A stretch of DNA of 64,000 nt from Riptortus pedestris (GCA_019009955.1 CM032233.1:121809501-121873500), one strand, 5' to 3'; positions 46,030 to 58,559 are shown, counted from the first letter of the stretch. A program made the numbers and translations. Notes: generated from the sequence alone by a model not told the origin.

Positions 46030-47960
46030 GATCTCCGTTTAATGAATGCGGTAAACGCCTTGAAGCTCTCTTGGGTTGATATATTAGCTATTGGTAATAT
46101 TCTGGAGGATGGGGTTGGTTTTCTTTCTTATTTCAATACTGAACTGGCGAAGCTGCCTTGGCCCGTTAAAACCTTTGTGGACCAGCGGCCAACCTGGTCA
46201 CTCATAGGCCAACCTGGCATTCTCGTCTTTAAAGAATGATTTTGTTATTACCTGCCTCTTATTTTACAGGCGACTGCTATCTTGGTCTGGAGAACTACTT
46301 CTACGGGAACCACGCCTGCTACAATGATAGTGGCTTCGCACGAGACTAATCTTTGCCCCTTTATTACCCTTGGCTGAAGTAACCGTTGCAATTTATTCAA
46401 TGCAGCCTTATGACCTTTTCTTATTAAGTGCCTCCTCGAAGTAGCCCCAGAGAGTTCATGTTTTGTACAACATCAGCTTGAACACTATCCTTCAAGTTGT
46501 CCCGGACATACATTGAATCATTTTGGATACATGATTAGCTTCTTGTCGAATCCTGTCAATGTGCGACTGAGAATTCCGGTATTGGTCAAAACTTATATCA
46601 TATTGCCTCTGGCTGATCTGTCCTAAAATCGTGGGAAAGAAACACCCTAAGAACATCGCGCACTTTACCTCAGACAAGATAGGACTATAATTTGTCGCCA
46701 CGCATAAATCTCGAGGGTCCTTTCTAAATGACGAAATTGCGGCACGAGTCCTTTTTGGTTCTGAGAATTTAAGTAGTGTAGGTCTGTTATAATTCATTGT
46801 TCACACTACGTAGAGCAAGTTTGAAAGTTGGGTCGCATTTTGAACGTTTGGATCGCATTTCTGTACGTCGGTCCCTTGCATTATTGAGCTCTTGATTCTA
46901 CCATGGCTTGGCGACACACCTCTGAGGTTTTGGCCTGAAGCATGGAGTTCGAACTTAGATATATATTTATTCCTTGTGAAACTTGGAAAAGGGCTTCTTT
47001 CTTTTACAGTTCGTCGAGCTACCTTCTAAGCTCGTCCCAGCCTCCCTTCTTGAAGATGATGCCAGTGGATACATACCACGGTCAACACCCTCGGCTACGC
47101 AGGTCAAAGCTAATGGTAGCGTGTTCGCTCACCGTGTTGTGATAAACTGTCCAGTTGACTATATGCGTGGCAATATCTAAAGTTGCAAGAATAATATCCA
47201 TTTGGGACTCCCCTTTCGCTCCACTAAAGGTTGGAGGAACATGCCTGTCATTGACAATGTATAGAACCTTCTTGACGATCCATTCCGCTATGATGCGTCC
47301 TCGCAGAAGGTGAAACGAGTGTCACACGCCATATTCCAGGCATTATAGTCGGCATTTACCATCACACTGAGAGCTATTCAATTGAGGAAAACATCCAATG
47401 ATGCCATTATGGGTCTCATTGCTTTCACAGAACAAGACACGACGTGGAACGTCTCACTGCATCCACTGGCCAACATCACTGCTATGTGGGTGTTGCTCAT
47501 AGACAGGACTCCTTCAGCAAGGACAAACCTGCCAGTACTGACGACTGCTACCTTAGGTCTGTTGTCTCTATTACACTTGAAGACGTGTTTTGCGACTCGT
47601 GGAGACGCTAGAGCACCTTCTTTTACAAGGGGCCCTTCAGTGGCCACTATGGCGATTTATCGAAGATCCTCCCAAGTTTTCTGAGGTTCGGCGTTTGCCC
47701 AAGTTTATCTGCCCTACTCGGACAGACCTTGTAGCCAGAGAGGACCTATTACTGCGTCCTACTAATGCCATACTCTATTGCTGTAACTCGTCTCTTCAAA
47801 ATGCCCAAATAGGATTGACACTTTCGAGGGCTATGCTTTGGTTTGGTGGCTTTATACGGGCATGCCATGGTTCTTCAGCCCACACCATGCGCAGACTGGA
47901 GAATTACTTTCGCACTTTCGATCTATTTGCTTGTATTTTTGTCAATTTAGTGGGGCTTCT
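46030..47960 (-). pseudogene. Decayed R1/jockey-like LINE with most RT missing
   Basis: Scattered minus-strand frames are collinear with an R1-type element. A knuckle-like CAWCGLKNHG lies at about 47900. The start of an endonuclease (VRVGQINLGKRR) is near 47720. Endonuclease body 47378-47647 (PKVAVVSTGRFVLAEGVLSM) follows, with NADYNAWNMA near 47330. A TVSEHATISFDL motif (the SDH position) lies near 47120. After an unrecognised segment (46492-46797), the RT C-terminal region appears: VVAGVVPVEVV near 46320 and GRWSTKVLTGQGSF near 46170. The RT catalytic core is absent and every segment is frame-broken. A GC content above its surroundings also marks it as inserted DNA. It is assigned by pattern only. 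Confidence 0.5.
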
Positions 47961-48867
47961 GTATGAAATCATGACCCTTGACGCACCCCTAATAATCCCA
48001 AACATACCCCGTGTTTAAGTAACAGCTGGCGCACGAATGTTATTACTGGCTTATTTCCTTCTGTTGGCCTGTTACTACAATAAATAGTGATGATAAAAAT
48101 TTTGCTATCAGCTTCTCTATTTCCGAACAGTCGCAAAGACCACAATCTTAGGCAGTCGTCTATCAAATTTTGATATTTTAAGTTGGGATGTCTTGTTGCT
48201 CTTTCATAACGCCTCTATCATGCTCACTGCCTCTTAGTTTAATATCTTGATATCCTTGATCTCATTATCAACACTGTTGGAGTCAATGCACTCCACTAGT
48301 TCCATTAAAGTCGATGACTTGGCATAAGACTATCTTATTAATTGGCATTTCCATATTTATATATAAGAACCTGCGCAGAGGTAAACCACCACCTACTAAT
48401 TCACCTATAGTACGAAGCCAGGGTTAGTTGGTAGTTGGTTTTGGTTAGTTCTGTTCGCTCTGAACACTTTTACAAATGCAACAAGGATAGAATGCTCCGC
48501 TGCTGAGTTGTTAGTAGCCATTGTCATTCTGGATTGTTAGTCCCTCATCCGCTTCCTCGAATGGAGAGCTCGTTGGAGGGAGTTAGTGAACTGGCTATCA
48601 GTGGTTGATAGTGGATAATAGCTAAGCTGTAGGGCTAGTGACGCCCCTGGGAGGCATCAGCCAGGCAGGCTACTCTACCAGCCTCCTTCTCTCTACTACA
48701 TTAAATATTGAAAATTTCCATATTAGAACATTGTAGATTATTGTGAAAGTTACATGTGTAAGAATGTAGAAGGATATAGAAGAATTAAATGACGCTTTTC
48801 CTCAAAACATCAGTTTTCACTAAAACTGGCTGGAAATTTTTGTGTCATTAAAATCAGCAGAGGCTTA
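47961..48867. other. Spacer, nothing recognised
   Basis: May include the 5' part of the decayed LINE; no clear frame or terminus. Confidence 0.45.
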
Positions 48868-48871
48868 TTAA

Positions 48872-49390
48872 CCCGGCAGTGGTGGCACCCTCTAGAACAG
48901 TCCTTAAGGTGGCACCGGACCCCTATACTTCTATTATTGGGCCTAGGTTTTTCTTACAATAATTTTCACTACCTAAGTATTAATCTACCATGATTTTGCA
49001 AGGTAATAAACGTAATATCTGGAAGAAAATATTTAATTTACAACTAATACGTATACAATTAAATTTAAAAAGAAAAACAAAGTAAATAAGCATTATAGGA
49101 ACATAATATGTGTCAGTTAGGCTATAAAAAAATTAACTAAAATATAGTAAAAGATACTCATTATTTTGAAAACAGTCTGAGCATACAAAAAGTGAGTGTT
49201 CAATACACACAAAACCTGAACACACGCGACAGTAGTATCGGGATTTTCGATCAGTTCCAGTACAATCCTTGCATCTTCCTGGTTTTCTTTTGTTTCCGGT
49301 CGAAAGATCAATGCTGCCATCGAGATGGAAGCTTGAAAGAATGAGAACGCGTTTTTTTTTTTTTTTTTTTGGGAATACAATACCTATATA

Positions 49391-49456
<66 letters not shown>

Positions 49457-49910
49457 GGTCGTATACCATAAAATGCTACGGTCCTTTTGAAAACCGAATT
49501 GTGAAGAATATACTTCCCTTCGGCGATCCAAAAGAGGTATTTCCCTCTTGCTGCTTCTTAGAGTCCCGACAATTGTAAGTTTATGTATTAGTAAGGTAGT
49601 GGCCAGATAGTGGCTTCAGCTGACATTCAACTATCTGTGGGACCCAGAGACCCGGGGCCACCTTACCAAATCCTTGAAAAAAGAAACATTCAAGAAAGGT
49701 GGCACCGGGTCTGAGAGACCCATGGGCTTATTCTTGAACCAATAACTCCCCTATCAATGAGGATCAAAAGTTCTTGTTTCTTTCTATGTTATCTAAGACA
49801 CCTTCTCGAGAGGTACTATGGATTCCAGACTTGTACCTTACCCAATCTAGAAAGGGTGAGCATTCGAAGTTAGCTGTGGGTCCCAGAGACCCGGTGCCAC
49901 CACTGCCGGG
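48872..49910 (-). mobile_element. piggyBac-like deletion derivative, 1039 bp
   Basis: TTAA flanks both ends (48868-48871 and 49911-49914). The termini CCCGGCAGTGGTGGCACC and their exact complement are perfect 18-bp inverted repeats. Near the right end, subterminal copies of GACCC-AGAGACCCGG-GCCACC recur at about 49640, 49700 and 49876 in both orientations. A T-run and a (TA)n array (about 49342-49452) sit in the middle. The only coding remnant is a transposase C-terminus. Confidence 0.85.
49133..49376 (-). pseudogene. piggyBac transposase C-terminal Cys-rich domain remnant
   Basis: The minus-strand frame reads KRKPGRCKDCTGTDRKSRYY, then CRVCSGFVCIEHSLFVCSDC. The CxxC...YYCxxC...CxxH...CxxC pattern matches the zinc-binding C-terminal domain of piggyBac transposases, which binds the transposon ends. 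Upstream codons run into a homopolymer and a TA array (IYIYI...), so the catalytic DDD domain is lost. The frame ends within the piggyBac-type element whose termini match, which supports the call. Confidence 0.75.
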
Positions 49911-49914
49911 TTAA

Positions 49915-50749
49915 TGCTCCGATCTAAATATATTACTTGTGATTTCTATTTATTGCACTTTTGTGAAAAGAAGATAGATGAATAAAACTGATGGTATCTT
50001 ATATTGTTATGGTGGTGGTGCTTGTTTGTATATGTATTTATGTATGTATATATATATATATATTTAAGTTACATAAATACTGAGATCAACCCATCAAGTG
50101 TTCCATGACGTCAGTATCAGAGTTTAATTTGCTTTAATAAGTGGCTGCAATGTTGAAGAAAATATTCATCCTTCTGTGTTTACCCCCTGTGATCCAATAA
50201 TTTGTTCAGTGATTTAAACGATTTAAATCACTAATAAATAAAGTAAATTGATATGAGTTACACAAGTGGCATGTTATTGTTAATTATTATTATGGAAGCT
50301 TAGCTGTTAATAGGCAAATCTAGCATAATTATGATGATCCTTGTATAATGAGAACTCTCTGCACAGTATGTTACGACCTTAGTTGGAAGTAAGATTCATT
50401 TGCTGTTCAAATATAGGTGATAGCTAAGTCAAATATTGGTGGTTCCCTGTGCTAAAGATTACTGTAAGACTTTAAAGGGAAATAAAAATGCCTATTATAG
50501 TTAATCAAATCTACGGGGCTTATGGAAAAGGCGAAATACATGAGTATTTCAAGACGTACCTTTGCGTTTAGTGGTTCTGTGCAAATTGGGGAGATCACGT
50601 TTCCTAGTTGCAGCTGGGAGAGATAGTTTAGAGTAATAGTTTGGAAGAAGGAATAAAAACTGGAATAATTGCAGGCACCAGATCTTTTAATGTCCTGCCA
50701 AAAGATCTACAATTATTATAATAATATATTGTACTGTCTCATTAAAAAT
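49915..50749. other. Spacer, nothing recognised
   Basis: Contains a short TA run at 50047-50062; no gene features. Confidence 0.5.
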
Positions 50750-51010
50750 TAAGTCCATTACGGGGTTGCATAAACTAAGCAAATTTCCCACGTGCTTGTA
50801 TAGCACACTGGTGATCTCATCTCACATATTCCCTATTTCTATGTAAAACAATCGATGAGTAGAAGGCTGAAAACAAGAAAGCAGGAATAACTCGCTCAAT
50901 ACTTAAAAGCATAGACCAACAACTGTAGAACATCAGTATTTTAACAATTTTCTATAACCTTTTTGTGATCACTCTCATAACAACGGAGATATTTTTAATT
51001 TATGAATTTA
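50750..51010 (-). mobile_element. HINE-like 3' part, type D
   Basis: AAGTCCATTACGGGGTTGC (decayed hairpin), AGCAAATTTCCC, then CACACTGGTGATCTCATCTC, CCCTATTTCTATGTAAAA and ATAACAACGGAGATATTT. It parallels 24592-24700. Confidence 0.6.
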
Positions 51011-51900
51011 CCCCACTCTCTATGCACCAACTATTCCATGTTCCCGCCGGCAGATGTCCGGGTCACGTGTATTCTTTGAATGTCAGCATTATGTTCAACA
51101 GGATGAGCCCGCTTTGAGTGCGTGCCCATACCCGTGGAAGTGGCAAAGCCCTAACCACAATGCCGTCATCAAAGGGTCCAGAATCAGCCATAATCAATCC
51201 TAATGACCTCCCGAGTGAATCTCAGGCGATAGGCCGAACAATTGGTAATGTCACTCACAGACTGATCTCTCCGCCTCTTCCTGTCCGGAGAAGCCAGTTT
51301 GGTACAGGCGTCCCGCTAATACCCCTCATCCGCTCAATGGGAGCATACATCCACCCTCGTAAACAGTTGGTCTGACATCGGTTCACTAGCCTGAAGCAAG
51401 CGAGCCCTACATATACCCGGTTGACCGGCTTGAGCCACAGGACGCACGTTGAGCACCATATTCACAACCGGGGAACACCTGTTCCCCGATTTGTGTGAGA
51501 GCGGTGCTCCACCGTCATCCGAGATCAAATCACTGTCCGAAAAGTTCTGGGCACTTCTAGAGCCCCCAACCTTACTCTCTCGGGACATCGTACACCAAAA
51601 CTCTCAGGCTCCTAACGCCCACCCATAGATGCCCATTGGTGGGGCCGCATTCCAAAGGGCTTTGCAACCTACCACTCCACCTGCCTGCACTAATTCCACT
51701 GCTTTGCCCCTGCTCAGCATGGAAACTGCCTTCCACTTCTCCGAAGGCTTAACAGTCTTCTTGATAACAGCCGAAACTCGCGTCCTCCGCCGACGCAAGC
51801 ATAACACGACAAGCTTCTTGGGCGAACGGGACGTAACTGCCCTAGCCATTGTAAAATAGGACACTGGTCCCCCACCCCCCTCGGTGCCGGGACAGGCGGT
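51011..51900 (-). other. GC-rich block, possible LINE ORF1 remnant, unrecognised
   Basis: Markedly GC-richer than its flanks. Minus-strand frames at 51604-51864 (MARAVTSRSPKKLVVLCLRR) and 51334-51588 have basic, low-stop character but show no zinc knuckle or other domain. They could be the start of a retrotransposon ORF1. The function is not known. Confidence 0.3.
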
Positions 51901-51949
51901 ACTCCCCCTCCATCGACTGTTTATTTAACTATTTTATTCAGCACTAATG

Positions 51950-52290
51950 GTCATATTATTTAATAGCTGAAATCAGACATGGAATGGGGGGTGATTAGAA
52001 AATTCCATATATATCAATTACTATGAATCGGATAGAAAAATGTTATATAAAGCAAATCTTTTTACACTATCACTTTACAATTGTTGTTTTAAACATATTC
52101 TATTACCTGAAGTGTTAAGTGAGTTATTAGTACTTTCTTATTTTTAGCCTTCAGTAAACCCCTATTACTCCTATTAAAAATTTAATTAAAATGGATAATA
52201 TATGGGGAGATAGTGGTGGATGACATTACTATCGTGTCACATCAGTACGTGGAAAATCTGCTTAGTTTACTCAGCAACTGCAGGACGGAA
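51950..52290 (+). mobile_element. HINE-like 3' half, type C
   Basis: TAGCTGAAATCAGACATGGA, ATGAATCGGATAGAAAAATG, CTTCAGTAAACCCC, ending GGAAAATCTGCTTAG, CTCAGCAACTGCAGGACGGA. The hairpin is decayed and the 5' end is missing. Confidence 0.6.
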
Positions 52291-52726
52291 ATTTATATTA
52301 TGGTATAATAATAATTTTATATTTAAGTTGAACTTTCCATGACACTCACACTTGTCATGTATACATATATGAAGAAGTGATTTTCTTTAATCTGTTGAAA
52401 TCTGTCAAGAATATATATGGCTCGTGTTTGAGCATGAAGAAAATTTGATGAGTAAACTGATTGAATGGAAGAGGAATTAGCCTGAGTTAGATATTGAAAT
52501 AACTTCACATTCAAATTCCTCTCCGAGTATTCTATCGATTTTGTGTTACTTTTAACATATCACAACATTTGATATTTAACCTCGATGCAGTCAAAAGCCA
52601 CAATACTGTTCAATTTGTAGATCATACAAAATATTTGGTGTTGGAAACGCTTACACAATAAAGTCAAATGCCTGCATTAATCTAAAGTCCTTTGAGAGTT
52701 TCCACAAAACTTCAATAGAACTTAGT
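52291..52726. other. Spacer, nothing recognised
   Basis: No supported feature. Confidence 0.45.
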
Positions 52727-52875
52727 TCATCGGATTTTCAAAACTTTCTGAAGAGCTCGTAATGGCTTTGGACTTACTTGGAAGTGAGTAACATTGAAAA
52801 TAACACTCTTGCAACAGAGTTTGCCCCAGCGACTTTTTATCTTCCATGTAACTGACATTCCATTCAACTTCTTAC

Positions 52876-52876
<1 letters not shown>

Positions 52877-52915
<39 letters not shown>

Positions 52916-52930
52916 TCCCAGTCTACCTAG

Positions 52931-52974
<44 letters not shown>

Positions 52975-52996
52975 AACACACACACACACACACACT
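52877..52996. repeat. (CT)n-(CA)n compound microsatellite
   Basis: Two CT runs separated by GTCCCAGTCTACCTAG, followed by an interrupted CA run. Confidence 0.95.
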
Positions 52997-53019
52997 ATCT
53001 CCATCTCTTTCTCCCGTAA

Positions 53020-53165
53020 TGCGAGCTTGTTGGGTTACTCTTGCAACATGCCCCACCCATTGCAACCTGTTAGATTTAATATGGCGTGAAATGATCTCTC
53101 TCCTTCCAGATATTACTAATAATTTAGTCGTCCTCCCCATCCTTCGGTCTAGCATGGTCATGAAA
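53020..53165 (-). pseudogene. LINE reverse-transcriptase C-terminal tail
   Basis: On the minus strand the frame reads MTMLDRRMGRTTKLLVISGR, then SRHIKSNRLQWVGHVARV. The IKxxRLQWxGHVxR motif is a hallmark of the extreme C-terminus of many arthropod LINE proteins (RTE/CR1/jockey relatives). The rest of the element was not found. It runs into the CT/CA microsatellite, which replaces its end. Too short to assign a clade. Confidence 0.55.
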
Positions 53166-53489
53166 ACTTTAAGCCATCAGTCTCAAGTCTCGACCCATAG
53201 ATATTTAGGTCTCAGCGGTCAAATACCTCACCTATACATAGTAAGCCATCACCTAGAACGTTTCTCACCCATACATAGTTAGCTTCCACCTTCGTTTTAA
53301 GTTCTGTTTGTCTTGAGTTTAGTTAGTCTGATGGTCACGGCCGATTGTAGAGTCCAATTATAAAAGGGTGGAACAGCATAACTATAGATAGATCAGTTGC
53401 CACGATGCGTTGGAACAGTGAGGAGTGAGCGTTAGGCTTTGAGGCCTACTTCGATCGGATTTTTAGGGGATCTGTTCGCAACACAGCCC
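53166..53489. other. Spacer, nothing recognised
   Basis: No clear feature; may contain the upstream part of the mariner relic. Confidence 0.4.
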
Positions 53490-53836
53490 GCCTTTCGTAA
53501 TTGCTTTAATTTAGCACTGACGGCCCCTGTCCCGGGCTGGAAATCAATTGTCGCATGAGTTTCTACGTTCAGACAAATTGCAAGCACCCAAGACGAAGAA
53601 CTGGACCTCTGGTCACTGGTTCTCTGAGGAAAATGTCACAGTGACTGTGAATTTTGACCGGTATGTAAACATGTTAAAGGATTTTTTTTTTCCAAAGGCT
53701 TGATGAGTTGGACTTAGGGGGCACTTGGTACAACGTCAGGAGCAACGATGGTGTTTTTTGAGGGAACCCTTTCCACGGCGCCCCATTTCAATTAGGGGTG
53801 ATTTAAAGTGGCCGGCCAGCTCTCCCGATTTCGCCG
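53490..53836 (+). pseudogene. Mariner-type transposase relic
   Basis: On the + strand, around 53610-53760, the frame reads SGHWFSEENVTVTVNFDRYV, then MLKDFFFPKLDELDLGGTW. This is the region just before the second catalytic Asp in Tc1/mariner-group transposases of the same broad type as the element at 58560. The DG of the expected FQQDG is replaced (NVRSNDG) and a stop follows. Upstream, a Cys/Lys-rich stretch (YVQTNCK) matches the position of the usual VNxQNCRIW. No inverted repeats were identified. Confidence 0.5.
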
Positions 53837-53837
53837 T

Positions 53838-53962
53838 TAGTCATTTCCCGTAAGGCAGATCACCTATGGAGGTCGTACTCATGACGCGATTTTCGAAACG
53901 TTTCCTTAAATGGCCATGAATCCTTCCCAGGAGATGACGAAAATGAATTCCGTTCAAAACTG

Positions 53963-54042
<80 letters not shown>

Positions 54043-54280
54043 TATTTGTTTGTTAACGCCCTAGCGGTCGCAATTACTGTTTGATCGTTACCAAACTCCA
54101 TATTTAAAAGTTTTATGTCAAATAAAAAATGAAATTCGTTAACGGCTGAAATCAGACGAGTGGGAGGGGTGGTTTAGAAGGGAAAATTTCGGAAATTTGA
54201 AATATTCCGTTACTAAGCTTCGGATCGAAAGATTGTATGAAACCAAACGTATAATAAAGGTCACTTGGAAACAACATTTG
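53838..54280 (+). mobile_element. HINE-like 5' part with TA/CA array
   Basis: A diverged 5' terminus (CATTTCCCGTAAGGCAGATC), the GAGGTCGTACTCATGACGCG block, (TA)n at 53967-54017, (CA)n at 54018-54041, then GTTAACGCCCTAGCGGTCGC. The copy stops within the 3' half. Confidence 0.65.
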
Positions 54281-54289
54281 GCATTTGTG

Positions 54290-54815
54290 TTTCAGAATAT
54301 AACAGCTTATTGTTTATGTAAGTTGTATAGAAGTGGGGATTTGCTGAAGGCTGAAAACTGAAAAAAGCAAATACCTCGGTTAATATTCAAGATAGAAAAT
54401 AAATGTATATATCAATATTTATAGTACATTTAATTTGCAATAAGATTGTTCTCTTTGAAACTTATTAATGAAAATAAGATTGGTTGTATACAATATTTCG
54501 ATCCGACATATAGTAACGGAGATATTATGGAAATCCCCCTCTAAACTACCCCCCCCCCTCCCACTGGTCCGATTTCAACCCTTAAGGAACTTGATCTTCA
54601 TTTTTACAAGAAACTATTAAATATCGAGTTTAGTAACGATAAAACCAAAATTGCGACCGTTAGAGCGTTAACAGACAAATATAAATAAATATATATATAA
54701 ATATATAATTTTGAACGGGCCTCACTTTCGTCGTCTCCTGGGTAGAATCGAAGAAATTTTTCGAAAATTACGTCATGAGTACCACCTCAATAGCTGATTT
54801 CCCTAAGGGAACCAC
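54290..54815 (-). mobile_element. HINE-like element, 3' end missing
   Basis: Type-B fragment (AACATTTGGCATTTGTGTTTC), ATAGTAACGGAGATATT, CGACCGTTAGAGCG, a degenerate TA array, and the 5' end CAATAGCTGATTTCCCTAAG, broken inside the palindrome. The two neighbours at 53838 and here face each other. Confidence 0.6.
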
Positions 54816-55293
54816 CCTTTACTTAATATATTCATAGTAATGGCTCTCTCGGCAAATAACCATCGGCAGAGAATGTACCAAGTAAAAATATATAATAATT
54901 CTCCACCTGGGCTAATATATAATAATTAAGGTAATTGACGAATGCAAATATATGTGTGGCTGATATGGGTTATTTATCTAATTAGCATTTAGGGGGATTA
55001 GCGCCCCCCCCCCCTCTACCATCAGGGGATGATTGGCCAGCCTCCAGGATGGGGGAGGCATTGATTCAGCTCCATCTAATCCACTCACTAAATTAAAACC
55101 TCATATATATGAAATTAATAATTAACTCTCTCCCTCCCGAGTTTCCCTTAATTTATACACTGCTAATCTATAATGTCCAAATGTGACCACGATGTAGCCA
55201 GGTGAAACTTCAAGTCCTGTTCTTATAGGTTTTATATTAGGGGAGAAATAGAGAACAGAATGTAAGAGACAAAATAAAGAGAAAATCAAAGCA
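54816..55293. other. Spacer, nothing recognised
   Basis: A C-run at 55003-55013; no gene features. Confidence 0.5.
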
Positions 55294-55890
55294 ATAGTTA
55301 TTTATTATACAAGTGACGAAAGTAGATCATTTTACAACTCGAGTGAAACGTTTACCCACACGAGCGAAGGGAGTGTGGTAATTTCACGAGAGTTGTAAAT
55401 TCTACTTTCGTCACAAGTGTAATATTAAATTTTTTCTGTAATCGTGTAATACATGATCAGATCTAACCAGAATATGAACAAAATTAGGATGTTGTGAAGA
55501 TTATGGTATGTTGTTGGTAGGTTATAAGCATGGTTGTGAAAGGTTATAAGCATAGTTATAAAACAACTAGTGATGATTGTGAAGTAGTGCAGTTATAAAC
55601 AAGTGCAGGTTATAAACAGGGAAGGTAATTATTATTATATTTAAATTTTAAAATATATTGATTATTTCCGCCAATAATTTATTCACATTTCAATTTATTT
55701 TGTTAAAATAAATTCTTACAATGTTCAGAAACATTTAAAAGCATATAATTTCCAACTTCAAATTATTTTTTAATTTATACTTATTACTAATTAAGAAGGT
55801 AATTCACTTTCTCCACTATATTGCAAAATGTTTCACTTTCTTCACTCATTTCAGTTTAGTAATGTTACCATTCAACGATTACAGAAAAAA
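55294..55890. repeat. 600-bp dispersed repeat with long palindrome, copy 2
   Basis: Same orientation as 4833-5435 and differing at few positions (for example GCGAAGGGAGTG in the apex, and TCACAAGTG). The palindrome spans about 55305-55424. Both borders coincide with those of copy 1, which defines the unit. Confidence 0.88.
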
Positions 55891-56008
55891 TTTCTATCTC
55901 TTTAGGCTTAGGATTAGTCTTGGTTTTAGACTATGTTCCGAGCTTTCGTACACCCCAGCTATTTTTCCATTTGATGTTCAGTCCATTATGTTCCGTCATT
56001 CGATTTTT

Positions 56009-56147
56009 AGCAGATTTCCTTTAAGGGAAATCAGCTATCGAGGTTGTACTCATGACGGAGTACAACTCATGACGGAATTTTCGAAATTTTTCTTCAAATG
56101 TCCATCGATCCTACCTAGTAGATGACGAAAATGAGGTCCGTTCAAAA

Positions 56148-56205
<58 letters not shown>

Positions 56206-56642
56206 ATATATTTGTCTGTTACCGCTCTAGCGGTTGCAATTTTTGTTTGATCGTTACCAAACTGAATATTTAGTCGTTTTATGTAAAAAGAAAGATCAAG
56301 TTCGTTAACGGCTGAAATCGGACCATTGGGAGGGGGGGGGTTTAGAGGGGAAGATTTTCGAAAATTCGAAATATCTCCGTTACTATACGTCGAATCGAAA
56401 AATTGTATAGAATCAACCTTATTGCAAATAAATACTATAAATATTGTTCTATACATTTATTCTCTATCTTGAATGTTAACCGAGATATTTGCATTTTTAT
56501 TAAATCTGGGCAGCTAACGGACGAGTGACTTTCCCGCCAAAAGCTAGTTCGGCCGATTCCTTAACTGCTCGGCTCTCGTGAAATTATAAAACATCACGTT
56601 GGAAATCTGCTTAGTTTGCGCAGCCCCTGCGTGACGGACTTT
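56009..56642 (+). mobile_element. HINE-like element, full length, type A
   Basis: AGCAGATTTCCTTTAAGGGA at the 5' end, a 20-bp local duplication of the CATGACGGA segment (56049-56080), (TA)n at 56151-56205, CTCTAGCGGTTGC, a type-A half (AGCTAGTTCGGCC), then GGAAATCTGCTTAG, GCGCAGCCCCTGCG and GACGGACTTTTTT. Confidence 0.78.
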
Positions 56643-57389
56643 TTTATTCATTTATGTAAGATAATTCTCCATCATGAGTCTCATCATAGTTAAATGTATT
56701 CCCATTACTGTATCCCTCTCAACTCTTTCTCAACCTGGCCTAAGTATAATAATGGCGAAGGTTAGTATTCTGAGGCTAATATTACTGCCTTGCAATAAGT
56801 AGTGAATAGAAAGTGAAATTTGATGTTGAGGGAATAGCTGCGTGACACACTTTTCCTTGTAGGCTAATAGATGGGGGTGTAGGTGAGGCGGAATGGTGTA
56901 GATGAAAGAAAGAGGGGCATATCACCTAGCCTAGGGGTGGATATAGCATTCAGCAGCTCTGCCTTTTTATGGGCTCTCAAAGCAGCAAGCTAAATGATAC
57001 TCCCTTTGAGGGCTCTCCCCTATTAAATGTTCTAAAGGCCTAGATCTGCTCCGAGGGAAGTAGTGTTTCTTTCACTTTGCCCCACCAATTCCCAAGGCTG
57101 GCTCCTTACAGCCAAATGGAATAACATCACCTACCCTTCCCGCAACTATTCCCTTATACCAGCTCCTTTTACACTCAATTCCACCAATGGACGAAACCAC
57201 GATTTTAATCTTCGGTGCAAACAAATCAATTTAGATATTTAAATATTTCTCCAACTCGCAACATTACGGGGTTATTTATTTCCATGTTATTCCCTTTAAA
57301 CCAGTTTAACTATACGCAAATATTTTACGAAAGGTAATAAAATATTAAAAAATATTATATTAATAAAATAAAATATTTTACACTTTACT
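56643..57389. other. Spacer, nothing recognised
   Basis: No domain-bearing frame or repeat terminus. Confidence 0.5.
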
Positions 57390-57905
57390 ACCGCGGGTAC
57401 CACCACTGCTACTCCCATGGCTGCCACCACTGCTACCACCACGGATGCCACCAATGCTAGCAACACTGCTACCACCACGGCTGCCACCACTGCTACTACC
57501 ACTGCTACCACCACGGCTGCCACCACTGCTAGCAACACTGCTACTACCACTGCTACCAACACTGCTACTACCACTGCTACCAACACTGTTACTATCGCGG
57601 GTACCACCACTGCTACCACCACGGCTGCCGCCACTGCTAGAAACACTGCTACTACCACTGCTACCAACACTGCTACAACCACTGCTACCACCACGGCTGC
57701 CACCACTGCTAGCAACACTGCTACCACCACGGCTGCCACCACTGCTACCACCACTGCTACTACCACTGCTACCAACACTGTTACTATCGCGGGTACCACC
57801 ACTGCTACTCCCACGGCTGCCACCACTGCTACCACCACGGATGCCACCAATGCTACCAACACTGCTACTACCACTGCTACCAACAAGGCTACCACCACTG
57901 ATAAT
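57390..57905. repeat. GCN/ACN trinucleotide-based minisatellite
   Basis: Built from ACCACTGCT and ACCACGGCT nonamers in higher-order blocks (for example ATCGCGGGTACCACCACTGC at 57594 and 57786). Frames are open on both strands (Thr/Ala, Leu/Pro and Val/Ala repeats), a trivial result of the triplet composition. Confidence 0.93.
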
Positions 57906-57984
57906 TTTTCCCGGCTGTCTAACTCATTCCGTCGTTCTACATAAATTACACAACTGTCTTCCTCCTCACTCACGTATACAACTG

Positions 57985-58371
<387 letters not shown>

Positions 58372-58379
58372 ACCACTAG

Positions 58380-58555
58380 ATCCTTTGTTAATTTTTAGGA
58401 AATAACTAAAAAGTCGAAATATCTCGGTTAATATTCAACATAATGAAAACATGAATCGAACAACATTCAAAGGCAATTAAATTTGCAACTAGTTTGATTA
58501 TATTCATCTTTCCCATCTGAGTAAAAACAACCGAAACATTTCTCTCTTTAATGTA
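58380..58555 (-). mobile_element. Degenerate HINE-like piece
   Basis: AAATATCTCGGTTAATATTC and CAATTAAATTTGCAACTAG correspond to the family 3' half in reverse; no terminus is kept. It may be the 3' part of the element whose 5' part lies at 60785, separated by the mariner insertion. Confidence 0.4.
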
Positions 58556-58559
58556 TATA

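Noticed and set aside
46269..46349. Exon-like + strand segment after TTATTTTACAG, reading DCYLGLENYFYGNHACYND to a stop, with a phase that would fit the exon at 36051
   Set aside because: The opposite strand reads as a LINE RT C-terminal motif (VVAGVVPVEVV) collinear with the R1-like relic on both sides, which explains the sequence better.
51334..51864. Two basic minus-strand frames as host genes
   Set aside because: No recognised domain, no splice logic and a stop between them. They are kept only as an unexplained GC-rich block, possibly a retroelement ORF1 remnant.
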